A stretch of 64,000 nt of DNA. Origin: Chloroflexota bacterium. GTDB taxonomy: Bacteria > Chloroflexota > Dehalococcoidia > Lucifugimonadales > UBA3495. Below are positions 51,808 through 59,738 of the stretch, in pieces. Made by a program: the position numbers and the translations under genes. The notes under the pieces are model-generated. The model was not told the origin of the DNA and did no database searches. It was given only the letters and a program-made list of their open reading frames with translations. Each line of letters opens with the position of its first letter. Within the stretch, counting starts at the first letter, position 1. The stretch spans positions 1-64,000 of the forward strand of contig JAPPGG010000043.1 in assembly GCA_028875055.1 (NCBI GenBank), written 5' to 3'.

Positions 51808-52682
51808 TGATTGATTTCGAATTTCACCAGGCCAGCGACCTGGACCATGCCTTTGCCCTGCTGGCTGACTACGGCGACGACGCCAGGCTCATGTCCGGCG
51901 GTACCGCTTTGGTATTGCAAATGAAGCAGCGCTTCTCTCAGCCGGGGCACGTCATCGGACTAAGGCGCATCCCCGGCCTGGGCTCCATTGAGAAAACTGA
52001 CGCCGGCGCGGTACGTATCGGGGCCCTTTGCACCCAGCGGCAGGTGGAAAACCATCCCCTGGTGGCCCAGCGCCTTCCCCTGGTGGCCGGAGCTTACCGC
52101 CACGTGGCAACGCCCCGGATCCGCAACATGGCCACGGTAGGTGGCGGCCTGGCCCACGGCGATCCCAACCAGGACCCGCCGCCTTCCCTCATAGCCCTCG
52201 GCGCATCAGTGGTATTGTCCTCGGCCGGCGGCGAAGAGCGCATCGTAGCTGCCGAAGACCTGTTCGTGGACTACTTTGAGACCGATGTTCGACCGGGCGA
52301 GATAATCACCGGCCTGGTGGTACCTCCCGCTCCGGAGGGATCGGGAGCCGCCTATCTGAAATTCCTGCCCCGCACCGCCGACGACTACGCGACGGTATCG
52401 GTGGCCGTCGTGGTTACGCCGGATGAGGCTGGCAACTGTGGCGACATCCGCATTGTGCTGGGGTCGGTGGGCCTGACGCCCATCCGGGCCACCGCCGCCG
52501 AGGATGCGCTGCGCGGTCAGCCCCTGAACGACGAAACCATGCGCGCGGCAGCAGCCACAGTCCAGGATGCGGTGGACCCGCTGGAAGACCACCGGGGTTC
52601 CACGGAGTACAAGCGGGAAATGGCCGAGGTCTTCACCCGCCGGGCCGTCCGCCAGGCCATGACCGACACCGGGATGGTGTAG
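51807..52682 (+). CDS. CoxM-like FAD-binding subunit of a molybdenum hydroxylase
   Basis: The 291-residue FAD-binding_5 protein has ARLMSGGTALVLQMKQR in place of the GG-T/S-L loop, ATPRIRNMATVGGGLAHGDPNQD (the NxGGNxxxxxPxSD-like loop with relaxed residues) and the C-terminal CO_deh_flav_C domain FLPRTADDYATVSVAV. The start at 51807 shares one base with the stop of the upstream subunit gene and has GGGGAGGGG ahead of it. The substrate depends on the missing large subunit. Confidence 0.92.
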   Translation: MIDFEFHQASDLDHAFALLADYGDDARLMSGGTALVLQMKQRFSQPGHVIGLRRIPGLGSIEKTDAGAVRIGALCTQRQVENHPLVAQRLPLVAGAYRHVATPRIRNMATVGGGLAHGDPNQDPPPSLIALGASVVLSSAGGEERIVAAEDLFVDYFETDVRPGEIITGLVVPPAPEGSGAAYLKFLPRTADDYATVSVAVVVTPDEAGNCGDIRIVLGSVGLTPIRATAAEDALRGQPLNDETMRAAAATVQDAVDPLEDHRGSTEYKREMAEVFTRRAVRQAMTDTGMV

Positions 52683-52686
52683 GTCC

Positions 52687-53142
52687 ATGAAGCTGGAGAA
52701 CCGCTGCGTGGTTCCCGTTGACCGGGATACGGCCTGGAACCTGGTGATGGACCTGCCCCGGGTGGCGCCCTGCGTCCCCGGCCTGTCGGCGCTGGAGGCT
52801 GACGGTGATGACCAGTACTCGGGGACCCTGCAGGCCCAGGCTGGCCCCATGCGGGTGAATTTGTCGGGCAAAGTGCGGGTAACAGCAAAGGACTCTGATA
52901 AAGGCGAGGCCCACTTCCTGCTGGAGGCCGCGGACCGTCGCATTGGAGGTTCGGTCAAGACCTCCATGACCCTGCAACTGGCATCCACCGATGATGGCCA
53001 GACCGAACTGACCATCAACACCGACACCGCCTTCATGGGCGCCCTCGGCACCCTGGGCCAACCCATAATCCGCCGCAAAGCCGCCGCCACCGTCGAGGAG
53101 TTTGCCCGCAACCTGGCGGGGCTGGTAGCAAGCACGGGGTAG
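52687..53142 (+). CDS. CoxG-like SRPBCC protein
   Basis: The 151 residues begin KLENRCVVPVDRDTAWNLVMDLPRVAPCVPG, the CoxG opening, and continue with MRVNLSGKVRVT, RIGGSVKTSMTLQL and the late FMGALGTLGQPIIRRKAAATVEEFARNL. CoxG is associated with CO dehydrogenase and other Mo hydroxylases, and it has been linked to membrane recruitment. It follows the FAD subunit gene after four bases, so the order is S-M-G. The next gene, the AAA ATPase, follows after four bases. Confidence 0.9.
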   Translation: MKLENRCVVPVDRDTAWNLVMDLPRVAPCVPGLSALEADGDDQYSGTLQAQAGPMRVNLSGKVRVTAKDSDKGEAHFLLEAADRRIGGSVKTSMTLQLASTDDGQTELTINTDTAFMGALGTLGQPIIRRKAAATVEEFARNLAGLVASTG

Positions 53143-53146
53143 GGTA

Positions 53147-54304
53147 ATGGAACCGGCCAGCAAGATCGAGTCCATCAAGATCCAGGGCTTCCGGTCGCTT
53201 GCCGATGTGGAACTTACCGACTTGCCCAACGCCGCCGTGCTAATCGGCCCCAACGGTTCGGGCAAGTCCAACGTCTTCCTGTTCCTGGAAATGCTGCGGC
53301 AGATGCTGCGCTACCGCCGGCTGGGCGAATTTGTGGCCAGGCACGGCGGGGCGGACGACCAATTGTTTGGGGGGAGTGCCGTAACCTCCACTCTTTCCGG
53401 TGAACTCCAAGTGGACGCCGGTACTGGTCGCTATTGCCATAGGTTCAGCCTGTCGTACATTCAACCTGACCGGTTTTTTGTAGACAAAGAGAGCATTGAC
53501 TTCGCTCCCTCGAGACACTCTGGACCCATGGGACGGCTGGTCTTTAACATGGATACAGAAAGCGGTCTCCTGGATTTGGACGACATTGACGAATCTAGCA
53601 ATGAAGTTGCCAATAAGGAACTTAAACAGGCTTTGAACCAAATCAGGGAAATTTTTGGCAATCTTGCCTTCCACCAATTCCACAACACCGACTTTAACTC
53701 CAACATCAAGAAAAGCTGGGACGTAACTGACAGTGTCCGACTCCGGCCGGATGGCGGCAACCTGGCGGCGGTGCTTTACCGGCTGGAACGGGAGGATGCG
53801 AAGCGGTACGACTACATCTGCAGCCATATCCCGCGCATACTTCCCAATTTTGACCGGTTTGACCTGGAGGAAAGCTACGGCAAGGTCCTGCTGCGCTGGA
53901 AGGCCAAAGGGTCCGACAAGACTATGGGCGCCCACCTTACGTCCGACGGCTCCCTGCGCTACTTCTGCCTGGTGACGCTGCTGAACCTGCCCGAGGAGAT
54001 GCTGCCCAGCGTCATCCTGCTGGACGAACCGGAACTGGGCCTGCATCCTTCCGCCGTGGGGCTGGTGGGGGCGATGATCAAGCGAATGTCCAGACACAGG
54101 CAGGTAATAGTGGCTACCCAATCGCCTCTGATGTTAAACGAGTTCGATTTGGGAGAGGTTTATGTCTTTGACTTGAATGACGGTCAGACCAGGGTTCATC
54201 GTCCGGACGAAGAAGGCTTAAAGAACTGGGGGGAAGAGTATTCAACGGGCGAAATATGGCTCACTAATCTCATAGGCGGACGCCCGTGGTCCGTCTGGCC
54301 GTAG
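53147..54304 (+). CDS. AAA ATPase (AAA_21, RecF/SMC-like) with DUF4276 partner
   Basis: The 385 residues start IESIKIQGFRSLADVELTDL, the typical opening of RecF/OLD-type AAA_21 proteins. Walker A is GPNGSGKSN at 34-42, Walker B with the D-loop is VILLDEPELGLHPSAVG near 289-305, and a late ATQSPLMLNEF follows. The central part has a lid- or coil-like insertion. It overlaps the DUF4276 gene by 19 bases. The pair resembles the ATPase-plus-TOPRIM layout of phage-defence systems such as PARIS or AbiL. Parts of the gene are more A+T-rich than the neighbours, which suggests transfer. Confidence 0.85.
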   Translation: MEPASKIESIKIQGFRSLADVELTDLPNAAVLIGPNGSGKSNVFLFLEMLRQMLRYRRLGEFVARHGGADDQLFGGSAVTSTLSGELQVDAGTGRYCHRFSLSYIQPDRFFVDKESIDFAPSRHSGPMGRLVFNMDTESGLLDLDDIDESSNEVANKELKQALNQIREIFGNLAFHQFHNTDFNSNIKKSWDVTDSVRLRPDGGNLAAVLYRLEREDAKRYDYICSHIPRILPNFDRFDLEESYGKVLLRWKAKGSDKTMGAHLTSDGSLRYFCLVTLLNLPEEMLPSVILLDEPELGLHPSAVGLVGAMIKRMSRHRQVIVATQSPLMLNEFDLGEVYVFDLNDGQTRVHRPDEEGLKNWGEEYSTGEIWLTNLIGGRPWSVWP

Positions 54305-54900
54305 TGGTCGAAGGGGAAACCGAAGGGGACTTCGTGGACCAGGTGCTTGCGCCCTATCTCTTGGAATGTGGCGTATATGCGAAGCCCACTTCCCTGGGGG
54401 GAAGGATTTCGGTAGTACGGTTAGCTGGTAGAATTGCGGAACTTTTCCAGAATTTTGACTTTGTAACTTCGCTGGTTGACTTCTATGGGTTCAGAGACAG
54501 GGGAACCAGAACTGTTGACCAGCTGGAACGGGACATTGTTCAGGGCGTAGATGGAAGGCTGCGGCCAAATTGGGACAGCAGGAGAGTAATTCCCTACGTC
54601 CAACTGCACGAGTTTGAAGGACTGCTCTTCTCCCAGGTCAGCGGGTTCCTTAACGTTCCCGGCGCGGACCAGGCAGCCATCCGCCAATTGGAGAGCATTC
54701 GTGGTCAATTTCCCTCTCCTGAAGAAATCAACGATGACCCCAATACCGCCCCCAGCAGACGCATCTTGCAGGTGCTGCCAGACTATGTAAAGAGAGTCGA
54801 CGGCCCCCAAATAGCCCAGGCCATCGGCATCGCCACCATCCGCCGCGAAAGCCCCCGCTTCAACTGTTGGCTGACTCGCCTGGAATCCCTCGCCACCTAA
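54286..54900 (+). CDS. DUF4276 family protein (TOPRIM-like)
   Basis: The 204 residues open VRLAVVVEGETEGDFVDQVLAPYL, with the E-G-x-T-E motif that resembles the glutamate motif of TOPRIM nucleases. SLVDFYGFRD has an aspartate (Asp65) in the place of the DxD motif, and QLHEFEGLLFS is a hallmark of DUF4276. GTG 54286 lies inside the AAA gene. Such ATPase-plus-DUF4276 pairs are found as accessory modules in many bacteria and are suspected defence genes. The nuclease function is inference. Confidence 0.85.
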   Translation: MVRLAVVVEGETEGDFVDQVLAPYLLECGVYAKPTSLGGRISVVRLAGRIAELFQNFDFVTSLVDFYGFRDRGTRTVDQLERDIVQGVDGRLRPNWDSRRVIPYVQLHEFEGLLFSQVSGFLNVPGADQAAIRQLESIRGQFPSPEEINDDPNTAPSRRILQVLPDYVKRVDGPQIAQAIGIATIRRESPRFNCWLTRLESLAT

Positions 54901-54920
54901 TCGCCTCCCAGAAGAAGATG

Positions 54921-54945
54921 CGCCCGGGAGTTCAACTCCCGGGCG
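54921..54945. terminator. Perfect hairpin between convergent genes
   Basis: The palindrome cgcccgggagtt-c-aactcccgggcg has a 12-bp stem with a single central base. It lies between the DUF4276 gene (plus) and the CapA-like gene (minus). Long T-runs are absent on both sides, so it is terminator-like or an extragenic palindrome. Confidence 0.5.
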
Positions 54946-54970
54946 TAATGGTTCCTTGGCAAGTTTTCCC

Positions 54971-56338
54971 CTATACCCGTATCACCCCCACCAGGTCCCC
55001 GTTCTCTTCCTCAATGGATATCTCGGTGCCGAAGGGCTTGGAGACTTCCTGCAGCCAGGTAAGGGTTTCGCGAGCTATGGGTTCTTCGGCCAGGACGGGG
55101 CGGCCCCGCTGGGGGATGGGGCGGCCGAACCCCATATCTATGGGGTAGAGAATCACTTCCCGCAGGTCTCCTCCGGCGTAGTTGCAGACCGCCACCACGC
55201 TCTGCCAGAAGACCGGGTCGGCGGCGAAGGCGCGGGTGCCGCTGCCGGAACGGGTGTCCAGGTAGTCGCCGGGGGTGCTGTTGAAGTCCAGGCCGAATCG
55301 GCGGTAGGCCTCGTGGGGCAGCCACAGGACGCTCTCGTTCTGGAAGATGAAGTTGCCCAGGCTGTAGAAGATGGGCCGGTTCTTGTAGATCTCAATGCCC
55401 CGCAGGAAGTGGGGGCCATGGCCCACGAAGGCGGCGCAGCCCTGGTCAATGGTCCAGTGGGCGAAGTCCGTCAGGAAGTGGGGCGGCGACAGCCGGGAGT
55501 GCCCGTGGAAGTCGCCGTCGGGGCCGCTTTCGTGGCAATGGACGCCGTACACCTGCCAGTCCGACTGCTTCTGCGTTCCCCGAATCCAGTTGCCGATGCC
55601 CAGCCGGTCATCCTCATTCAGGGCGGTGCGGATGGCATATTCCTCGTCGAGAATGAATTTGTTATCCAGGAAATCTATCTCGGTGTTGTGGTCCGGCTCG
55701 TTTTCGTTGCCCCGGAACCCGAAGTGGCGGTGGAAGGCGTGTTCCTCCTCGTAACCAAGTTCCAGGTTGGCCTTGCGCAGGGCGTCGAAAACGTCCTGCT
55801 GTACGTGGTGAGTAATGTCGTGGCGGAGGGCGTTGACCCCGGGGCGGCCGCGGAAGTCGGGACGGCCGGCGCCGGCGCGGGACTGCTCGCTATAGGTGCT
55901 GGTGGCGCCCATTACCGCCACCCTGCCCCTGGCCGAGTCCACGTAGGCGGGGGCGCGGGCCTCGTCCAGGTCGCGGCCGCCGCCGGCGTAGGGCAGGTCA
56001 ATCTCCCGGCAGTGCTCCAGGGTGGTCAGAAAACCGCCCTCCGAGTAGTCGAATGAGTGGTTGTTGGCGGCGGTTACGGCGTTGATGCCCATCCACTTCA
56101 GCTCGTCCAGGTTATGGGGATCGGAGCGGGTGTAGGTGGCGCTGCTCCACTGCCAGCTGCTCTCGAAGTCGTGAAAAAGCATTTCCAGGTTGACCAGGGA
56201 CACGTCGGCGCCCCGCAGGATGTCCACCAGCTTCAGGAAACGGGGTTCCTGGAAGGCCCGCATCCGGCGGGTTATCATGGCGTCGCCGCCCAGGGCAATG
56301 GAAATATCGCGGCACTCGGCATCATAGATGGTAGTCAT
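54971..56338 (-). CDS. CapA-like (poly-gamma-glutamate synthesis) protein
   Basis: The 455-residue protein matches the PGA_cap/CapA metallophosphatase-like family: ISIALGGDAMITRRM, RGADVSLVNLEMLFHDFE, GINAVTAANNHSFDYSEGG, GVHCHESGPDGDFH, and FVGHGPHFLRGIEIYKNRPIFYSLGNFIFQN. These are the metal-binding Asp, Asn-His and His-x-His elements. No signal peptide is present, unlike Bacillus CapA. It is often seen in degradation or surface polymer loci, and its role here is unknown. The start is ATG 56338, preceded by AAGGAGG. Confidence 0.88.
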   Translation of the reverse strand: MTTIYDAECRDISIALGGDAMITRRMRAFQEPRFLKLVDILRGADVSLVNLEMLFHDFESSWQWSSATYTRSDPHNLDELKWMGINAVTAANNHSFDYSEGGFLTTLEHCREIDLPYAGGGRDLDEARAPAYVDSARGRVAVMGATSTYSEQSRAGAGRPDFRGRPGVNALRHDITHHVQQDVFDALRKANLELGYEEEHAFHRHFGFRGNENEPDHNTEIDFLDNKFILDEEYAIRTALNEDDRLGIGNWIRGTQKQSDWQVYGVHCHESGPDGDFHGHSRLSPPHFLTDFAHWTIDQGCAAFVGHGPHFLRGIEIYKNRPIFYSLGNFIFQNESVLWLPHEAYRRFGLDFNSTPGDYLDTRSGSGTRAFAADPVFWQSVVAVCNYAGGDLREVILYPIDMGFGRPIPQRGRPVLAEEPIARETLTWLQEVSKPFGTEISIEEENGDLVGVIRV

Positions 56339-56421
56339 GGCTTCCTCCTTGCAGTATGGGAGCCGGGGTGGCTTGGGTGGGGGCATTTTAGCAGATTTGG
56401 GGTGGGGGGTTGCGTTTACTG

Positions 56422-56454
56422 TTTATCCACGAAGGGACACGAAGAAACACGAAG
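56422..56454 (+). repeat. Solo tttatccacgaa repeat resembling the GxxExxY flank
   Basis: The segment tttatccacgaagggacacg plus aagaaacacgaag contains three CACGAA units. Its first twelve bases are identical to the left flank of the GxxExxY gene at 41279. No GxxExxY gene and no inverted partner are present here, so this is an orphan copy. Confidence 0.7.
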
Positions 56455-56541
56455 CAGGCGCGGGTCTGGCCTGGATTCGAGATACAGGCCATTCCCGCTG
56501 TAGTAGAATGGGCCGACAAGGTGTCCCGGGGAGGAGTACCC

Positions 56542-56751
56542 ATGACCACCGACGCCAACAACAGCCTGGAACAGGACCTGCTTTTCGCCATTGTCAAGGA
56601 AAGGTACGGCCACCTTCTGACTGGCGAACAGCTGGACGGGGTCAGAACTGCCATCATCGGCCAGCGGGATGTGTTCCGTCCCATACGGGAGCACCGGTTG
56701 ACCAACGATGTGGAGCCCTTCGCCAGCTTCACCCCTTTCCGGGGGGATTAG
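56542..56751 (+). CDS. Small protein directly upstream of an amidase
   Basis: The 69 residues begin MTTDANNSLEQDLLFAIVKE, continue RYGHLLTGEQLDGVRTAIIG, and end FASFTPFRGD. It starts at ATG 56542 after GGGGAGGAG and stops one base before the amidase start. The size, helical character and position match the 49282 small protein in plan but not in sequence. It may be a small partner subunit or a coupling peptide. No family is recognised. Confidence 0.65.
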   Translation: MTTDANNSLEQDLLFAIVKERYGHLLTGEQLDGVRTAIIGQRDVFRPIREHRLTNDVEPFASFTPFRGD

Positions 56752-56752
56752 C

Positions 56753-58168
56753 ATGGTAAATTCCTTCGTCTTCAAGCCAATCCGGGAGCTTGCGGGCCTC
56801 ATCGCCAGCAAAGAGATTTCTCCCGTCGAGTTGACCCAGACCTTTCTGGACCGGCTGGAAGAGTTTGGCCCCCACTACAACTCCCTGGTTGCCCTGACCG
56901 CCGAAAGGGCCTACCGGACGGCCCGACTGGCAGAGGCGGACATCGCAGCCGGCCGCAGCCGGGGGTTGCTGCATGGCATCCCCTGGGGAGCCAAGGACCT
57001 GCTGGCCACCAGCGGGGGTATTCCCACTACCTGGGGCGCAGCGCCTTTCAGGGACCAGCAGTTCGATTACGATGCCACCGTGGTATCGAAGCTGGAAGCG
57101 GCTGGCGCTCCCCTGGCGGGCAAGCTGGCGATGATTGAACTGGCCGGGGGCATGGGCTACATCCACCCCGACGCGTCCCTGACCGGCCCGCCCAAAAATC
57201 CCTGGGACACGGGCCGCTGGACGGGAGGCTCCTCCAGCGGGTCCGGGGCGGCGGTGGCGGCTGGGCTGGTCCCCTTTGCCATCGGTTCGGAGACCTGGGG
57301 TTCCATCCTCGTTCCGGCCAACAACTGCGGGCTGGCCGGCCTGCGCCCCACCTACGGACGGGTAAGCCGGTACGGGGCCATGGCCCTGTGCTGGACCCTG
57401 GACAAGCTGGGGCCCCTGTGCCTTACCGCCGATGACTGCGGCATTGTCCTGGAAACCCTTTCCGGACCGGACCCGAAGGACGGTTCTACCCACCCGCAGC
57501 CGTTCAGCTACAACCCGGACTTCAACCCGGGACGCCGCTTCCGAATTGGCATCATCAGCGGCGTTATGGGCGAGGCGGCGGACGCGGTCAGGGAGAACTT
57601 CGAGACCGCCGTATCTGTCCTGGCAGACGTGGCCGACTTTGAGGAGGTGCGGTTGCCCGAACTCCCCTACGTGGAGGTAACGTCAACCGTCCTGATGGTG
57701 GAGTCGGCCAGCGCCTTTGAGGACTTTCTGGCCGAGGGAGGCCCGCTGGAACTTTCCGGTACCGGGTGGCACGGCCGCAGTCCCTACGCCCGGCCCGCCG
57801 TCCTGGCCACCGATTACATCAAGGCCCTGCGACTGCGAGGCGTTATTGCCCGAGAGGTTGACGGGGTGATGTCCGGTTACGACGCCCTGGCCGCGCCAAC
57901 GGCCATGAACACCGCAACGCCCATAGACGAGGAGTTTCGCAGCCGGTCCATGACCTCGGCAGGGGCCGGCGACCTGATGGGCTCCATCGGCAATGGCTGT
58001 GGCCTGCCCTCCATTTCAGTGCCCAGCGGCTTCGACGGCGACGGCCTGCCCACGGGCATCCAGTTCATGTCCCGCGCCTACGACGAGAACGTCTGCCTGG
58101 CCATAGCCCGCGAATACCAGGCAAGGACGGAGTGGCACCGGCAGCGCCCGCCGGAGCCGATAACATAG
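56753..58168 (+). CDS. Amidase-signature family amidase
   Basis: The 471 residues have LHGIPWGAKDLLATSG with the catalytic lysine, WTGGSSSGSGAAVAAG with the cis-serine segment, and the nucleophile region GSETWGSILVPANNCG. The consensus DTGGSI is replaced by ETWGSI, as in one amidase branch. The C-terminus ends ISVPSGFDGDGLPTGIQFMS. It starts one base after the small upstream gene, so translation is coupled. The substrate is unknown. It is related to, but clearly distinct from, the 49475 amidase. Confidence 0.92.
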   Translation: MVNSFVFKPIRELAGLIASKEISPVELTQTFLDRLEEFGPHYNSLVALTAERAYRTARLAEADIAAGRSRGLLHGIPWGAKDLLATSGGIPTTWGAAPFRDQQFDYDATVVSKLEAAGAPLAGKLAMIELAGGMGYIHPDASLTGPPKNPWDTGRWTGGSSSGSGAAVAAGLVPFAIGSETWGSILVPANNCGLAGLRPTYGRVSRYGAMALCWTLDKLGPLCLTADDCGIVLETLSGPDPKDGSTHPQPFSYNPDFNPGRRFRIGIISGVMGEAADAVRENFETAVSVLADVADFEEVRLPELPYVEVTSTVLMVESASAFEDFLAEGGPLELSGTGWHGRSPYARPAVLATDYIKALRLRGVIAREVDGVMSGYDALAAPTAMNTATPIDEEFRSRSMTSAGAGDLMGSIGNGCGLPSISVPSGFDGDGLPTGIQFMSRAYDENVCLAIAREYQARTEWHRQRPPEPIT

Positions 58169-58198
58169 GATTGCAGCGCCCTTGCTTGAATAGAGCAG

Positions 58199-58774
58199 CT
58201 ACTGAAGTGATCGGGCTACTTTGATGAGCTCCTCCGGGGAAATACGGCTCTCGACCCAAACGTAAACACGGCGGCCAGGGTCGTCCCAGATCAAATTGAA
58301 GGTGCCGCCCGAGCTTAGGCTTGCCTCGGCTTCAATCCCTCCAACGTCAACCGGGGGACGCTCCAACGAATTCATGATGGACATTTCCGCCTTCGTACCA
58401 GCATTCTGCTTTATGAGAATGGAGGGGGCCTCCCGGGAAGCGTTGTCAGCGCCTTCCTTCTGGTATTGCAGGAATACCCCCTTGACGCGACTGGTGTCGG
58501 TCAGTTCTTTCTGAACGAACACCTTCTGCAAGGGTTCATAACCCTCGGGCAAATACGATGGGGTCATGATGTAGAAAGGCACCGCGTCCCGGGCGCTCGC
58601 CAGGCTCATCTCCTCGTGAAAGGGGCCGGAGGCAGGTCCGGTCTCAGAATGATCCTGGGGCGGGTTAGCCGCGAAGAATTCTTCGCGCGCGTCGGTACCC
58701 GCTCGGGTCATGTAAACAGTGGCAATCACGAACAGGAGAAGGACGGCCAGTATTCCATAGTTTGTGTAGTTCAT
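58199..58774 (-). CDS. Membrane-anchored DUF4367-like protein
   Basis: The 191 residues have an N-terminal helix YGILAVLLLFVIATVYM (about residues 6-22) and an external domain with AVPFYIMTPSYLPEGYEPLQKV, SILIKQNAG, SSGGTFNLIWDDPGRRVYVWVES and SPEELIKVARSL. This sequence of blocks is the DUF4367 pattern often seen beside anti-sigma or lipoprotein-carrier-like domains. No sigma factor lies nearby. The function is unknown. Confidence 0.7.
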   Translation of the reverse strand: MNYTNYGILAVLLLFVIATVYMTRAGTDAREEFFAANPPQDHSETGPASGPFHEEMSLASARDAVPFYIMTPSYLPEGYEPLQKVFVQKELTDTSRVKGVFLQYQKEGADNASREAPSILIKQNAGTKAEMSIMNSLERPPVDVGGIEAEASLSSGGTFNLIWDDPGRRVYVWVESRISPEELIKVARSLQ

Positions 58775-58804
58775 AAGAAATGCGGCCGCATTTCTGAAAA
58801 TAGG

Positions 58805-58830
58805 ACTCCCCGCCCAGGTTGGCGGGGAGT
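58805..58830 (-). terminator. Terminator of the kor operon
   Basis: On the minus strand the stem actccccgcc pairs with ggcggggagt around a short loop and is followed by cctatttt. It sits about 40 bases after the korB stop and upstream of the DUF4367-like gene. Confidence 0.7.
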
Positions 58831-58871
58831 TCCAGTTTTACCGTATAGGTGTGGGGAACGAGAGTGAAAGC

Positions 58872-59738
58872 CTAGAAGGCGAAGCTGTCCATCAGTTCCT
58901 CGACGGAACGACGGGGGGCCTTGGCCTTGATTTCCTCCAGCCGCTGCTGCAGGGAGGGGCGGGTCTCATCCTTGTAAATAACGCCCACCGGCATTCCTCG
59001 CTGCTGGACCAGGTTGTAGGCCGCCCCCTTGTCGGAAACGTCGTGCTCTTCAGGAATGTCGTACATCAGGGGCTCGATACCCTTGCGGGCGTTGCCTTTC
59101 ATCAGTTCGTAGGTGTCGTTGTAGGTGGTGCAGGGCGACTGGACGTGGACCATGGCAAAGCCCTCGTGGTCCATGCCCTGGTTGATCAGCTTGGCCAGCT
59201 CCCGGGGCTGACCGGAGAACCCGGAGGCTATGAAGGTGGCGCCCAGGGTCAGGTACAGTTCCAGGGGGTCGGCTTCCGCCTCGATCTTGCCGTAGGGAGT
59301 GGAACTGGTTACAGTTCCCAACTGGGTGGTGGGGGAGCTCTGGCCCTTGGTCAGTCCATACACCCCGTTGTCCATTATCACGGCGCAGATGTTCAGGTTC
59401 CGGGCAGCCTGGGGGCCGATGTGCTCGCCGCCGATGCTGAGGAAGTCACCGTCGCCGGCAACTACCACCACGTTGAGCTCCGGGCGGGCCATTTTGACGC
59501 CCATGGCCACGGGCAGGGTCCGACCGTGAATCCCGTGGAAGCCGTAGGGCTGCTGGCCTTCCAGCAGGTGGACCAGGTTGCCGGAGCAACCGATGCCGGC
59601 CACCACCACGTTATTCTCCATGGGCAGGCCGGTCTCCTCCAGCCGATTGATCATGGCGAATTCAATGGCGCGACGAACGCCGAAGTCACCGCAACCGGGG
59701 CACCATTTGAAATCGTATTCGGGATTCTTCTTGCTCAT
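58872..59738 (-). CDS. korB: 2-oxoacid:ferredoxin oxidoreductase, beta subunit
   Basis: The 288-residue thiamine-diphosphate subunit has KWCPGCGDFGVRRA (Cys13, Cys16) near the start, GIGCSGN, GFHGIHGRTLPVAMG, and the TPP/Mg motif GDGDFLSIGGEH at 95-106 with DNGVYGLT at 123-130. It works with KorA to oxidise 2-oxoglutarate or a related 2-oxoacid to the acyl-CoA, reducing ferredoxin. The ATGA overlap with korA implies coupled translation. The precise substrate (2-oxoglutarate or another 2-oxoacid) is not settled by the sequence. Confidence 0.92.
   Translation of the reverse strand: MSKKNPEYDFKWCPGCGDFGVRRAIEFAMINRLEETGLPMENNVVVAGIGCSGNLVHLLEGQQPYGFHGIHGRTLPVAMGVKMARPELNVVVVAGDGDFLSIGGEHIGPQAARNLNICAVIMDNGVYGLTKGQSSPTTQLGTVTSSTPYGKIEAEADPLELYLTLGATFIASGFSGQPRELAKLINQGMDHEGFAMVHVQSPCTTYNDTYELMKGNARKGIEPLMYDIPEEHDVSDKGAAYNLVQQRGMPVGVIYKDETRPSLQQRLEEIKAKAPRRSVEELMDSFAF

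Noticed and set aside
54956-56056. 366-residue open frame antisense to the CapA-like gene
   Set aside because: Gly/Val/Ala-rich shadow composition and no recognisable motif, against clear CapA motifs on the other strand.
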